Positions 46,205-56,847 of a stretch of DNA of 64,000 bases are shown piece after piece (position 1 is the first letter of the stretch; each line of letters begins with the position of its first letter). Under the pieces are notes generated by a model. That model saw only the letters and a program-made list of their open reading frames with translations. It was not told the origin of the DNA and did not search any database. The position numbers were made by a program, and so were the translations under genes. This DNA comes from Uranotaenia lowii (Eukaryota > Arthropoda > Insecta > Diptera > Culicidae), in NCBI RefSeq assembly GCF_029784155.1, contig NC_073693.1, positions 339,342,023-339,406,022 of the forward strand, in the 5' to 3' direction.

Positions 46205-47340
46205 GAACTGGTCGTTATGGATCCTGATTTCTCGTTTTGCAAGCCTCACATTTCTAACGACCAGCATGGATTCATGCCTAAACGATCCACAACTACTAAC
46301 TTACTGAGCTTCGCGACTTTCGTTCAAGACTGCTTTGCCAGGAAGACCCAAACTGACGCCATTTACACTGATCTCTCTGCTGCGTTCGACAAGATGATTG
46401 CTATCGCAAAGCTCGGACGTTTACGATTCTGTTTATCTCTACTCAATTGGTTCCGGAGTTCTCTAACAAGGCGGAAGTTATCCGTTCCAACTTGTGAATC
46501 CTTTTCCAGGCAATTCCCTGCCCCTCAGGAGTGCCCCAAGGAAGCCATTTAGGACCGGTAATTTTCGTAATCTACTTCAATAACGCACTCTCGCTTCTTG
46601 ACGGCACAAAGCTCGCTTATGCTGATGACCTCAAAATTTCTCAAGCCATAAAAAAGAGGACATTGACTTTTTACAGTATAGCGTATTTGCTCACTGCTGC
46701 GACATTAACTGCCTGCCGTTGACCCGGAGCAAATGCTCGGTTATATCATTTTCCCGTAAGCGGCACACTCTTCATGCGGAGTACATCCTTGGAAACGAAA
46801 CCATTACCCGAGTGGAACACATAAACGATCTAGAAATTTTCCCCCGATCAACGGCTGGAGTTCAAGACTCACACGAACTATGTAGTTGACAAAGCTTCTA
46901 GAAACCTTGGATTCATGTTTCGCCTTAAAGGTCTTTATTGCTGCATAGTTCGTTCCATCCTCGAGTACGCATTAGCAGCGGCGCTTCCTACGGTATGCTC
47001 TACGTCACTTGAACTGGCAAGACCCGTTTCGTCTGCCAAGCTACGAACATCGTTGCCGTCTCATAGACTTGGATGCGCTTCATGTTCGTAGACACGCTAT
47101 TCGAGCTCTGGTTGTGGCTGACTTGCTGTCCTTCTCGGTGTACGACCCCGAGGATTAAGAAACCAGCATTTGCAGCTCTACGTTCCCATTCGTCTGAACA
47201 ACTATAGGGCTCACAGCGCTTTTGTCGGAATCTTAAAAACTTTTAATCGTTTTTCTGAGCATTTCGACTTTGACGTTTCGAGAAATGTGTTCCGAAGGAA
47301 AATGTTAGACGTGTCCAGAACTGTGTCGAGTGAATTTTAA
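46205..47340 (+). pseudogene. CR1-like LINE reverse transcriptase, broken
   Basis: The + strand reads ISNDQHGFMPKRSTTTNLLS, then DAIYTDLSAAFDKM (catalytic Asp block), then a deletion/frame change, MPQGSHLGPVIFVIYFNN, KLAYADDLKIS (YADD box) and, in other frames, NCLPLTRSKCSVISFSRK and VRSILEYALAAALPTV. The C-terminus ends FDFDVSRNVFRRKMLDVSRT before a stop at about 47340. Several frameshifts and a gap between AFDKM and the next block show that it is dead. The wording DQHGF-K-STTTNL with YADD resembles CR1-clade LINEs such as those of Anopheles. The 3' flank is AT-rich without a clear tail. Confidence 0.8.
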
Positions 47341-47479
47341 TTTTGACCCGCAAACTTCGTTTTACCATTTACTTAATAAATCATTGAAAAATGTTGTTTC
47401 CATCTACACATCTTTAACAAATTCGTGCTCGTGAATTAGTTTTCATAAAAATCGTCTCAAAGTTGTTTGAGTTGAGTCC

Positions 47480-47710
47480 AATTTCAAGATGATTTTGTAT
47501 GGGATCCTCCCTTCCATAAAAAGTGAGATTCTCGAAACTATTATACGAACCATCTCTGGCCCGAAAAACCCTCGGATACCAAATTTCACCTCATTCTGAC
47601 CGTCTGTTTATACGTGATGGTGTTACAAAGAAAACGCCTCCATATATACATAAGATAGCAAAAGGATATAATTTTGTATGGGAGCCACCTTCCATAAAAA
47701 GTGAAATTCA
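47480..47710 (+). repeat. Two diverged ~180-bp repeat units
   Basis: GATTTTGTATGGGATCCTCC plus CTTCCATAAAAAGTGAGATT at 47489 recurs as AATTTTGTATGGGAGCCACC plus TTCCATAAAAAGTGAAATTC at 47668. In both composition and phrase (GTATGGGA, GAAACTAT) it resembles the field at 6915-9510. Confidence 0.65.
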
Positions 47711-47747
47711 AGAAACTATGTCAAAATACCATTCGGTTTTGGTAGCA

Positions 47748-47794
47748 TTCGATTTTGGCAACACAAAATGTACCAGCGTGTTGCCAAAATCGAA
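47748..47794. repeat. Hairpin copy C, perfect 17-bp stem
   Basis: TTCGATTTTGGCAACAC (47748-47764) and GTGTTGCCAAAATCGAA (47778-47794) are exact inverse complements around a 13-base loop. Two other copies lie at 39810 and 35269. Confidence 0.9.
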
Positions 47795-48016
47795 CGGGAT
47801 CTGTATTTGACATCGTGAATCCATCAACTGTTACCATCAGGGTATTCTGGCCAGTTAGCCAGCCGGCTTAGCAGCAGCAGTAGCAGAAATACACCACACA
47901 CCCACACACGACACACAAGTAAGTTTTATAATATACAGGATTGAAAATTTAGCATATTGTGTTTTCCTCTGCTCTAGCTTAGCCAAGCAAAAGAGGACCA
48001 GGAATTCGACACTCAT

Positions 48017-48868
48017 CCGAAAAAGAAACGTTAAATTCACCTTGATTTTCACGTAGGCGCTCATTACGTGAATTTTGGCTTGACTTACGTGAATCACCTA
48101 ATAATACAAATTCATTTGATGCATACGTGAAATTCACATAGCCGTTCGCTGTCAAAACAAAGGCACATTCGATTTACATGAAAATGATCCACGTGATCCA
48201 CCAAGTACAAAGGGATTTGGTGCATTCTATGTGATGTTCACGTAGCTCTGAATAACTTATTCAAGTGAAATCTATGTGAAAGAATACAATATTCAATATG
48301 GCGCGGATCCAACAGTTTGTGCTATTAGAAAGAGAAATTCTAGGTGATGGTGAAGCTGATTACACGTGAGTAGTAAAAATTTGATTGTGTACCTATTCGT
48401 TATTTAAATATTCTGCAATTTTATTTTACAGAATTTGGAATTGGGAGGACGGACGGACAGAATTACTATGGAGGCAACAAAGTAAAAATTTCGCGAGGAT
48501 TTTATTTTTCTATGTTCAATAATAAGTGACGTGCTAGTAATGGATAAAATAATAAGTGAAAAGTGTTTCGTGTATTGGAATTAATAAAATGAACTGCAAA
48601 ATCAGCACGTTTTTATTTATAAGATCCGAAAAAGTTATTACGTTCATATTTCCATGAAATCTACGTGAATCGCATGTGGCAGAACGAATCCTTTTTTACA
48701 TTCGATCTACGTTTCTTTCACACACAACTCATATGAAAATTACGTGAATTCTGCTTGCTGCGCGAATTCTGTTTGCGAACTGAAATTCACGTAGATTTCA
48801 CGTGAATTTCATGGTGGCAAAAATCTATGTACATTTTCACGTAGCGTTCATGTGAAAAGTTTTTTCGG
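48017..48868 (+). mobile_element. TIR element with ACGTGAA arms and a micro-gene
   Basis: The outermost words are CCGAAAAA (48017-48024) and TTTTTCGG (48861-48868), inverse complements, with CTC a few bases outside on each side. The arms (48017-48297 and 48660-48868) are packed with TTCACGT/ACGTGAA in both orientations, roughly six or seven copies in each, including TTCACGTAGATTTCACGTGA near 48784. The centre holds a compact two-exon gene on the + strand. No transposase is visible. It could be a non-autonomous DNA transposon that captured or evolved a small gene. The exact ends and target duplication are not certain. Confidence 0.55.
48298..48522 (+). CDS. Predicted 52-residue spliced micro-protein
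   Basis: Exon 1 (48298-48365) begins with ATGGCGCGG and ends at AC|GTGAGTAG. A 66-base AT-rich intron (48366-48431) ends with the acceptor TTTATTTTACAG. Exon 2 (48432-48522) continues the same frame to TAA. The conceptual product starts MARIQQFVLLEREILGDGEA, then DYT|IWNWEDGRTELLWRQQ and ends SKNFARILFFYVQ. It is acidic in the middle, with Trp pairs and a hydrophobic C-terminus. The first exon continued without splicing hits a stop within a few codons. AATAAA follows at about 48584. I do not recognise the product. Donor, acceptor, intron length, frame and poly(A) signal agree with a real small dipteran gene, but expression is unproven. Confidence 0.4.
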
Positions 48869-49184
48869 TGGAGGGCAGTTGTAGCTGGCCCCTCTGGCCA
48901 GCTAAGTAATACAACATGGCGATATTTTATGCCCTGCGATTTTGCAGCCAACATGGGGTCAGTCAATAAAATGCTTAATAACTTTATAACAGTTTTATGA
49001 GAACCATATAAATAGCTGAAATTTGACGTTTCTCTCGAAATCCAACCAATTACACGCGTAGGATAAATTCCTCATTTCTGAGTTGTTAATCATTATTACT
49101 GTAAAGAGGACATACTTTTCAAAATAAATAAATAAGGGATTGGTAGTGAATGCCCGGTATAATGATACCATGAGTTGAAGTTGA
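48869..49184. other. No gene recognised
   Basis: Spacer between the TIR element and the next tandem repeat. Nothing supported. Confidence 0.5.
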
Positions 49185-49540
49185 ATTTCGCTATCGGACG
49201 CCATCTTGACATCCAAAATGGCGGCTTCCGCTTAAGTTAACAATGCTCATATGACTTAAAAAACCATGAAAGCCCCACGATATTGGTATTGGGTGAAACG
49301 GCTAGACAAGAAGAAACCAAATTGCGTTTTCTAAAGCCATCTTGAAATTCAAGATGGCAGCTTTCGGTTCAAACAAAATACTGTTAATTACAGAAAACCA
49401 CATAAATTCAAAAAAAAAATTGGTATAAGGTGAAAGGGCCAAACTTGAAGAAGTCGATTCTCGCTATCTGACACCATCATGGAATCCAAGATGGTGGCTC
49501 CCGATAAACGCTAAAATGCTGTGAACGGCTAACAATCACG
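49185..49540 (+). repeat. ~140-bp tandem repeat with CCATCTTG hairpins
   Basis: Three diverged units start near 49190, 49327 and 49471. Each has CGCTATCGGACGCCATCTTG-type text, then CCAAAATGGCGGCTT or a variant, later GGTATTGGGTGAAACGGC. In each unit CCATCTTG and CAAGATGG (or near variants) form a small hairpin, best in unit 2 (GCCATCTTGAAATTCAAGATGGC). Confidence 0.75.
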
Positions 49541-49773
49541 AGAACACCCCACAATTTAGATATAAGATAAAAGATATGCATTTCAAGATTTTGAAATAAC
49601 ATTTTTACTGACATTTGAAATTTTCAAAAACAAACCAAGTTTTTCCTTATTTGAAACTCAACATGTATGCCATGGGGAAACGTGAGCCACTCTAAATATC
49701 TCATCTGTGTGTTGAGATAAAAATCTCAATCCAACTGTCATCGTCGTCGCTTTGCGTAAGCATGTTTTTCTAA

Positions 49774-51310
49774 ATGTTGTTGATGAAATTACGTTCCATC
49801 GATGCATCCAAAAGAGCAGGTCCAGACGACATTCCGCCTTCGCTGTTGAAGAACTGTGCAATTTCACTCGGCTTGTCCATCAGCTTGCTTTCCAATCGCT
49901 CATTAAATGAAGGTACGTTTCCGTCTCTATGGGAATCAGCTTGCGTCACACCGATACACAAATCTGGAAACCTTCAAAATGTCGAGAACTTCAGAGGTAT
50001 ATCTATACTGTGTTGTATGCCGAAACTAATGGAAAGTTTGTTGCACGAGAGAATTTATCAAAATGTGCAACATGTTTTATCACCTGATCAGCACGGTTTT
50101 GTAAAAAAACGTTCACCTTTGAGTAACCTGATGTGTTATGCTTCAACGTTGATAAATAAAATAGAGAAACGACAACAGGTTGATGCAGTCTACATCGATT
50201 TCACGAAAGCGTTCGATAGAGTTCCACATGAACTGTTAGTAGAGAAATTGAAAAAGATGAGTCTTCCTAGATGGCTCACAAAATGGATAAGATCGTACTT
50301 AGTGAATAGAACAGCTTACGTAAAAACAGGCACCGTTGTGTCCGAAACTTTTCAGATATCCTCAGGTGTGCCACAAGGAAGTCATCTTGGCCCCTTATTG
50401 TTTGTTCTCTTTATAAACGACTTATGCTCTCCAATACACTCATCGAAACTGCTATACGCTGACGACCTTAAAAAATTTCAGAATAATAACAAGTTTGTTA
50501 GACTGTAAAGTATTGCAAAACGATGTTGACACTTTGTTGAAATGGTGTAACACAAACGGAATGCAAGCAAATACAGGGAAATGCAATACTGTATCATTTA
50601 CTACAGCACGAATTCCAATTTTATTCGACTATAGAATAGATCAAACTACACTTCAACGGAAGACCGAGATAAAGGATTTAGGAGTCGTTTTTGACTATAC
50701 TGAAGTTCACAACTCTCATTGGAGCAATCACAGCAAAGACGTTCGCTACTCTAGGATTGATACGTCGTAATACGAAAGATTTTACGGATATCTATTGTTT
50801 GAAAACGCTGTTCAACTCTCTTGTCCGGGCCGTGTTAGAATACTATGTTCAAGTCTGAGTCCCTTACCACGACGTCCATGCTAACCGCATCGAGCGAGTC
50901 CAGAAAAGCTTTCTACGTTACGCACTTCGAACGTTACGTTGGAACGACCCTGTCAACTTACCGCCATACGAGCAGCGATGCAGGCTTATTGGACTGCCGA
51001 CACTCGCTGAAAGTAGAATTCTTCTACAACGTTTGTTTATTTATGATCTTCTGATGAGCAACATAGATAGCAGGGACTTGCTCGAAAAATTACAGATCAG
51101 TGTGCCGTCTAGAACATTACGCCATTACTGTTTCCTAAGACTTCCAACTCATCGTACAAAGCCATAATGCCTTAATAACTCTCTGAAAAAATCTTGTCGG
51201 CATTTTAATAACGTTTACCACCTTTTCGACATTAATTTAAGCAAGTGTTCTTCTAGATTAAGAATTAGTTAATAAGTACACATCTGTGCGACATAGTCGA
51301 AGGTGAAATA
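49774..51310 (+). pseudogene. CR1-like LINE reverse transcriptase, frameshifted
   Basis: A long + strand frame (to 50508) reads LRSIDASKRAGPDDIPPSLL, ESACVTPIHKSGNLQNVENF, RGISILCCMPKLMESLL, SPDQHGFVKKRSPLSNLMCY, DAVYIDFTKAFDRVPHELLV (catalytic Asp), SSGVPQGSHLGPLLFVLFIN and SKLLYADDLKKFQ (YADD). A one-base shift follows, then LLKWCNTNGMQANTGKCNTV and LGVVFDYTEV. Further shifts lead to a C-terminal part and an A-rich end with AATAAATAAA near 51310. It is the same clade as the copy at 46205 but better preserved. It lacks the endonuclease, so it is 5'-truncated near 49700. The frameshifts make it inactive. Confidence 0.85.
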
Positions 51311-51544
51311 AATAAAAAAAATCAAATGCTTCTTTTATTTAACTAGCCTACAAAAATGTACTTTTTTATTAAATAAGCACCCGCAAATTACATCCGTGGG
51401 AGACCTAAAGTACATAATAAAAACATGCTCGTAAAAAGGAATTCTCGATGAAACATTAATAAGTCACACAAACGCAACCAATTTGCAAATCATAGCTTGT
51501 GGGGAATCGTGGGCCACATTTTGTGGGGTACCTTGGGCCACCTA

Positions 51545-52338
51545 CAGGGTGACAAAAAAGTCCGGTCACACAGGAAAATCTCAATATTTCAAAGAATAAG
51601 AAGAAAATCTGAATTTGGCTTTCATAGCTTTATTCAGTAACTCATAAAGATGCTTCACAGACGACATCTCGGAATTACACCACCTTTTTCTGATCGAACC
51701 AGCTTCAGGCGTCTCGGAAAGTCGTCGCAAGCGGCGCGCAGGTGCTCCATCGGCATCTCCTCCCAGATTTTCATGATAACTCGCTTGAATTGCTCAAAAT
51801 TTGTTATTTTATAGTCGTTCAGCTTCGACATCATGTAGCTCCACACGAAATAATCCAAAGGATTCAGATCCGGAGACGACGGAGGCCATTCATTCTTCGA
51901 AATTAAATCGGTCAAGTTTTCCTCATACCACGGCTGAATAACCTTTGCGTTGTGGGATGGGGCGCCATCTGTCTGGAAGCAAGACTGACGTCTTATTTTG
52001 GAACCGGGAAACATTCAGCTTGTCCGCAGGAGCTTGCTGGAGGCTCACACTCCAAACTCAACCATTTTGGCGATTGACTGTTTGCTCCAAAACAAACAGC
52101 TTCTCTTAAGAAAAAATAATCTCGTCATCTGCGCACCAAACCGAGCAGCGATAACAGCTGCCCTTAACTCTGCCATGGCTCACAACTCAATGTAAACAAA
52201 CTGCACATAAACGAAACTCTGCCACTTTGGGCAGCAGAGTTAGCCCTCTCATTTGACATATAGATGGCACCAGAGAGATGCAACGTGTAGGCTACAGGAG
52301 ATCCCGAAAAAGTGTGACCGGACTTTTTTGTCACCCTT
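51545..52338 (-). mobile_element. Mariner (DD37D type) deletion derivative
   Basis: 27-bp TIRs: CAGGGTGACAAAAAAGTCCG... at 51545-51571 and its inverse at 52312-52338 (one mismatch, at the outermost base). TA flanks both ends (51543-51544 and 52339-52340), as expected for Tc1/mariner target duplication. At 794 bases it is about 500 short of a complete copy. On the minus strand the gene starts MAELRAAVIAARFGAQMTR and soon meets stops and a deletion before the catalytic part resumes. Near-perfect TIRs mean it could still be moved by an active relative. Confidence 0.92.
51655..52014 (-). pseudogene. Mariner transposase, C-terminal half
   Basis: An open frame of 119 residues covers the second half of the DDE domain. 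The second catalytic Asp is in FQTDGAPSHNAKVIQPWYEE and the third in WPPSSPDLNPLDYFVWSYM. Counted by hand, 37 residues separate them, giving the DD37D signature of the mosquito maT-like mariners. It then runs on through NFEQFKRVIMKIWEEMP to a natural-looking end (GVIPRCRL). The N-terminal helix-turn-helix and the first Asp are missing or disrupted, so the enzyme is inactive. Confidence 0.9.
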
Positions 52339-52340
52339 TA

Positions 52341-53044
52341 TATTTGTATGTTTTTATACACATTCAGAACTTAAAATACGTTTTTCCTATCTGCAAAGTT
52401 TTCTTATGCCAAATAAAAAGTAGTGAAAATTATTTTTTCGATATTTTCTATTGTGATAGAGACGAACAAAAATCCTTTATAAGGAATTTAGCCGAAACGT
52501 TTGCAAGCCAGGAATTAGAAACTATTCGAGCATATCCACCTCTCTTTTTTATTTTCTCATCTGAAATTGCTTTAAAATAACTAAATGAATTATGAAATTG
52601 CAGTGTTGAGTCAACTCATTAACTTTGCACGTTATCTTGTCAATTTGGATTTGGTGGTCCACGTTTCCCCTTAGTTTTTCAAAATAAAAAAAAACTGTTT
52701 TTTTAAACAGCCAGAACTCGGGAAATTCATGTATTTAAAAAATAAACAAAAATGCCTAATGACTTTTAAAAAATGTAGAAAACCTTTCCATTTATTTTTT
52801 TCTTTTTATCTTTTATAATAAAGAGGTTATAAAGCGAAGAAAAAAAGTGGTCCATGATACCCCAAGTAACATTTAAAGTTTTATAGCAAGCTACCAGATA
52901 AAGTTTTGGTTTTATAAGCGGCTTGAGGAGTCCAATAAAAATATCAGTGTTACTTGGGACCCCACTCTCCCCTACTTTTTTAAAATTTCTATTTTAAAAT
53001 AAATAGTTTTTCGTTTCACTACATCACTCGAATAACATTATTCC
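52341..53044. other. No gene recognised
   Basis: Very AT-rich DNA without supported features. Confidence 0.5.
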
Positions 53045-53511
53045 CAAAACACACTTGGTCCATAGCAACCGTTCTCCAATTTCTCGGGCATCCCACATTC
53101 GCCGTATCTCGCTCCGCTTGGTCCAACTACCTCACTCGTAGCGCCCCTGCTCGTCTCGTTCCTACCGGATTCGTTAGGAACACCTGTTTTGCAGAACAGT
53201 CATCCGGCATTTTCGCAACATGTCCTGTCCAGCGTATCCGGTCAGCCTTCACCACCTTCTGGATACTGGGTTCGTAGTAGAGTCGCGCAAGCTTCATCCT
53301 TCGCCTCAACAGTCCATCCTCCTGTACGCCGCCAAAGATGGTTCTTAAAACTCGTCGCTCGAATACTCCACGTAAGCGCAAGTCCTCTTCGAGCAATATC
53401 CACGTTTCGTGCCTGTAGAGGACAACCGGTCTAATGAGCGTCGTGTACAGGTTATGCGTCGGGGGTCGTGCGAGGGCTAAGTCTTCTCGATCAATGATCC
53501 TTGGGATCCAA
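53045..53511 (-). pseudogene. LINE C-terminal fragment
   Basis: The minus strand reads the region after the RT core of a LINE: LEEDLRLRGVFERRVLRTIF, GGVQEDGLLRRRMKLARLYY, KADRIRWTGHVAKMPDDCSA and GTRRAGALRVR. An in-frame TAG (53124-53126) then stands where Trp is expected before LDQAERDTANVGCPRNWRTV. The YADD-bearing core is absent, so only the last ~150 codons remain. A 100-base scrap of the same family is at 12028. The clade is uncertain (RTE-like or I-like). Confidence 0.8.
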
Positions 53512-55966
53512 CAAAATAACAGTTTTTTTTCTCCCGGTGGATCGTGTTACACTTAACACATTAGCCAGGAAACACAAAAATTCAGCATTGGTTTTCAAGA
53601 TGTTGGACAAGTATAGTAGACTGCTAGACGGTTACATGGACAGTTCAAATTTGGCGTTGAACTAGCCGTTGATCGTGGTTTCTGAGGTAAATTAGGCAAT
53701 AGAAAGAACATACAGATTACAATAAAAAAGATTCAGAATACAGATTTGGAAATCAATTAATGGTTTCAGATTCAGATTTTTCTTAGCAATTGTAATCAGA
53801 ATTAAGATGCAGATATCAGATTTCAAAAAAACAATATGATGACTTTTACTTGTATGGCGACCGTTAGAAGTGGAACTGGAACCTTATAAAATCCGATTGA
53901 AATTTAGTATTCTGAAATTGGTTTTTATCTGGGACTTTGGTTTGAACGCTTGATCCTTACACAGTTACACTTTCAGCTGCGCCAATCTCAGAGCTTTCAT
54001 TAGCTCCTGCCATGCAAATGATGAGTCACCGGCTAATGATAACTCATTAGCCGGTCGGATCAGCACGTTGTTTTATGGAGGTTTTTGAACCTACCACTCA
54101 TTTCAGTTATTAATACTTTTGTGACTCGAGCTCATCAATCGAATTATTGCCGATCGCACGAAACAGCGCAACAGTCCCAAAGCCTCGGTCTGAGACTGAG
54201 ACTGTCTCTCGGAACGCGGAAAAAAAGTATCGACCGACCATGCCAAACCATAACGTTTATCCCTCCCATAATTATCGGATACCGGTCTTGGCGTTTTCGT
54301 CCTCGCGAAGGCTTTACTCGGGAGATCGGGACAAGCCCTCCTTCCTATGCATAACAACACGGCAATCTCTTAACTGCGGGTCGTCTCGTCTCCCGAGAAA
54401 AAGGCCATTTGAAAACATTACCTTTGTGAGGTTTTTTTTTGTTCGCTCATCCATCGCTTTTTTTTAGAGAGAGAGAGAGAGAGCGAGAAAGAAAAAAGAA
54501 TCGAGCTTCTTCCAGGAGCAAAAACTAGAACCGAAGCACCGATCGTAAAACAAATTTTTCTCAGACAATCCGTGGCTTCATCAGACAACTGTCATTATAA
54601 TTACATCGAATGGGGTAAAATAAGGCTGCCGTTGAGGCCGAGACGATCGTGACCTGAACCACCCCTTTCAAAATTCTTATCCGAGCCAGGGTTTGCCAGC
54701 CGAGAATCGGCACGACATACCACCGCGACGAGAACAACTCTTTCTGGCTTTGCTGGGCGCTCAGATCCAGAAATCACCATTTACGCCGAAGATCGATCGC
54801 GTTCCCTGGAATGGGCAGAGTGTCCGTTCTTCCGAGGGCAGCAAACATGCAACGCGTCGTCGTGGCCAGGCCGTGAAATCATCATCGGCCAAGCAATCGT
54901 CATGTAGCACCACCGCCGCGACGTAACAGCTACTCGGCCACGTCGTCGTCATCGTCGTAACGATGACTTTTCCCGGAGCTGAACCCCGTAAGCCAAGAAT
55001 GCGGCTGGTGAACCTCCTGGATCAGTTACAACAACCCGAACGGCAGTAACCAGAACAGAAAATCACATATTGGCCACACTTAATCAGCCGCAACGGTTGA
55101 GCTTCTCGGTGGTTTGAAACTAAGAGAGAGCGTGACTTTGACTGTAAATATTTGCCGCCTCAGCGAAATCTCGCGCATTTGGAGAAAATAAATATAGGAC
55201 ATAACTTTCCGCGAGATGGTTCAGAAAAACAAATTTCAAATTTGGATTGTGAATTTCGGATGAATTTTTAAATTTCAAGTACTGCTACCGAATCTTATCA
55301 ATGCAATTGTCATTTCAAGTTCTGAAAATCGGAAATTTCTAATCTGAATTCTTTATCTGAATACTGAATCTTTAGTGATGTCTTTATATAATTTCAAGTT
55401 TCTACCAAAAGTCAAATAGTTACTTAATATTGTACATTGAATGTTTACATTTGGCTGAATAAAAGGTACTCGAGGGATATAAAAAACGTTTTCCGTAAGT
55501 GCTTAATTCGAATTTCTGGACGATCATGAGTAGGTCATATCATGGAACATGTTTGTACCTTTCAAGCAATTTTTGTAGTTTGGAAATCAAATGTAACGCT
55601 GTAACGCTCTTTTTAACCTTAATCTGTCCAAGATTTTTTAACCCGTTAGAGCTTTTGGAGTGTCAATTTGACATACCCGACTAAAACCGCAATATGTCTC
55701 TCCTGCTAACTTCATCTTTCTTATATACTAAGTTAAAAATTTATTTTGAGCATTTGGTAGCTGGTCTGTGGTCTTTTTCCGATGCGTTTTTTCTTAGACT
55801 TTGAATAACTTAAAAATTATGTAGCTGAATATTGTCGATGAAACATATTTGAGTTACGTTACGAGGTTTTCAAAACTATAAATTTTGTACAAATCGTCCG
55901 AGAAACAAGAGAGATATAGCGATTTTAAACAAGTAGTGTCAAATTGATACAGACACTGTTTAGAGA
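53512..55966. other. No gene recognised; GC-rich patch
   Basis: About 54100-55140 is GC-rich with a GAGAGAGAGAGAGAG run (near 54470) and CGTCGTCGTCATCGTCG (near 54940). Frames there are short and overlapping. The remainder is AT-rich. Confidence 0.45.
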
Positions 55967-56847
55967 CCCGAATAGAAAAACATTATGATAAAACCATGAA
56001 TTTCATTTTCACTCTACCGTGGATTTAATGGTTGACACCATGAATATTACGGTACATGAAACCATGATTTCACTGTCAAACTCATTGTTTTCGACCATGG
56101 TATTTATGGTGTTGGTTAAAATTACCATGAAAAAAGGGGGTTGTTAAGCAACTTAACAATGAAAAAATCAACTTTTTTCCATACATTTCAGAACACAAAA
56201 CTATAAACTTAATGGTTATTTCAGCTTCCAGTTTTTCTCAAGGAAATGATGAAATTTATTGTTTTTTCATTGAATGCTCATTGTTGCAAGGAAGATAAAT
56301 TTCTATGTAAATTTGTGATCTCAAAATAAAATATCCGGGTTCTTTTTACGTTTATATACAATTTATTTATCTATCAACATTTTTCTTTATTATTATTGAA
56401 AATCACTCACTGTAGAATCACTTGATAAAAACTTTATTGGGATGCTGCCATACTTTCGTTTCTCACCAGCTGGGTTGGCCTCAGACTCTACGGAATGTCG
56501 GTTTTCCAACTTTTGTGAAGGCATTTCGTTGCTAGAAATGTGAAAAAACAGATTAATAACGCTTTTTTTCTTTCAAGCTCCGAGACAACTTACCTTCGCG
56601 CTCATTTCATGAATATTTTCACTAAAAAGCTTCGAAATTTTCTTCTGCCGATAGTAAATTTAAAATAAAAATAAAAACAAATTGCCTCGACCGGCCTCGA
56701 CTGTCAAAACATTGCCCAACACGAAAAAAAGGAAGTACATAAATTTTTGAAACATTTAAGCTTGGATGTCGTTATTACGATGAATAACGTGGTCACACTC
56801 AAAATCACTGGAAAATCAATGTAATACTATGGTTACGGCTATTCGGG
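55967..56847 (-). mobile_element. TIR element with ACCATGA arm and a micro-gene
   Basis: Bounded by CCCGAATAG (55967-55975) and CTATTCGGG (56839-56847). The left arm is rich in AACCATGA/TCATGGT words (about seven between 55990 and 56140), as if a protein-binding motif were amplified there. The right arm has only degenerate copies. The middle holds a small spliced gene on the minus strand. No transposase is recognisable. The layout parallels the element at 48017-48868 although the sequences differ. Target duplication was not clear. Confidence 0.5.
56393..56605 (-). CDS. Predicted spliced micro-gene, 43 residues
   Basis: On the minus strand a leader ends GAGCGCGAAG|GTAAGTTG (donor at 56594/56593). 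The 62-base intron (56593-56532) ends TTTCACATTTCTAG. Exon 2 opens CAACGAAATGCC. Its first ATG (56524) starts a 43-codon frame: MPSQKLENRHSVESEANPAG, EKRKYGSIPIKFLSSDST, VSDFQ, ending with TAA at 56395-56393. AATAATAAAG overlaps the stop and supplies a poly(A) signal. A tiny upstream frame (ATGAAATGA) and an alternative start in exon 1 (MSAKQRNAF, 20 residues) also exist, so the true start is uncertain. The product is hydrophilic and unknown to me. Confidence 0.33.
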
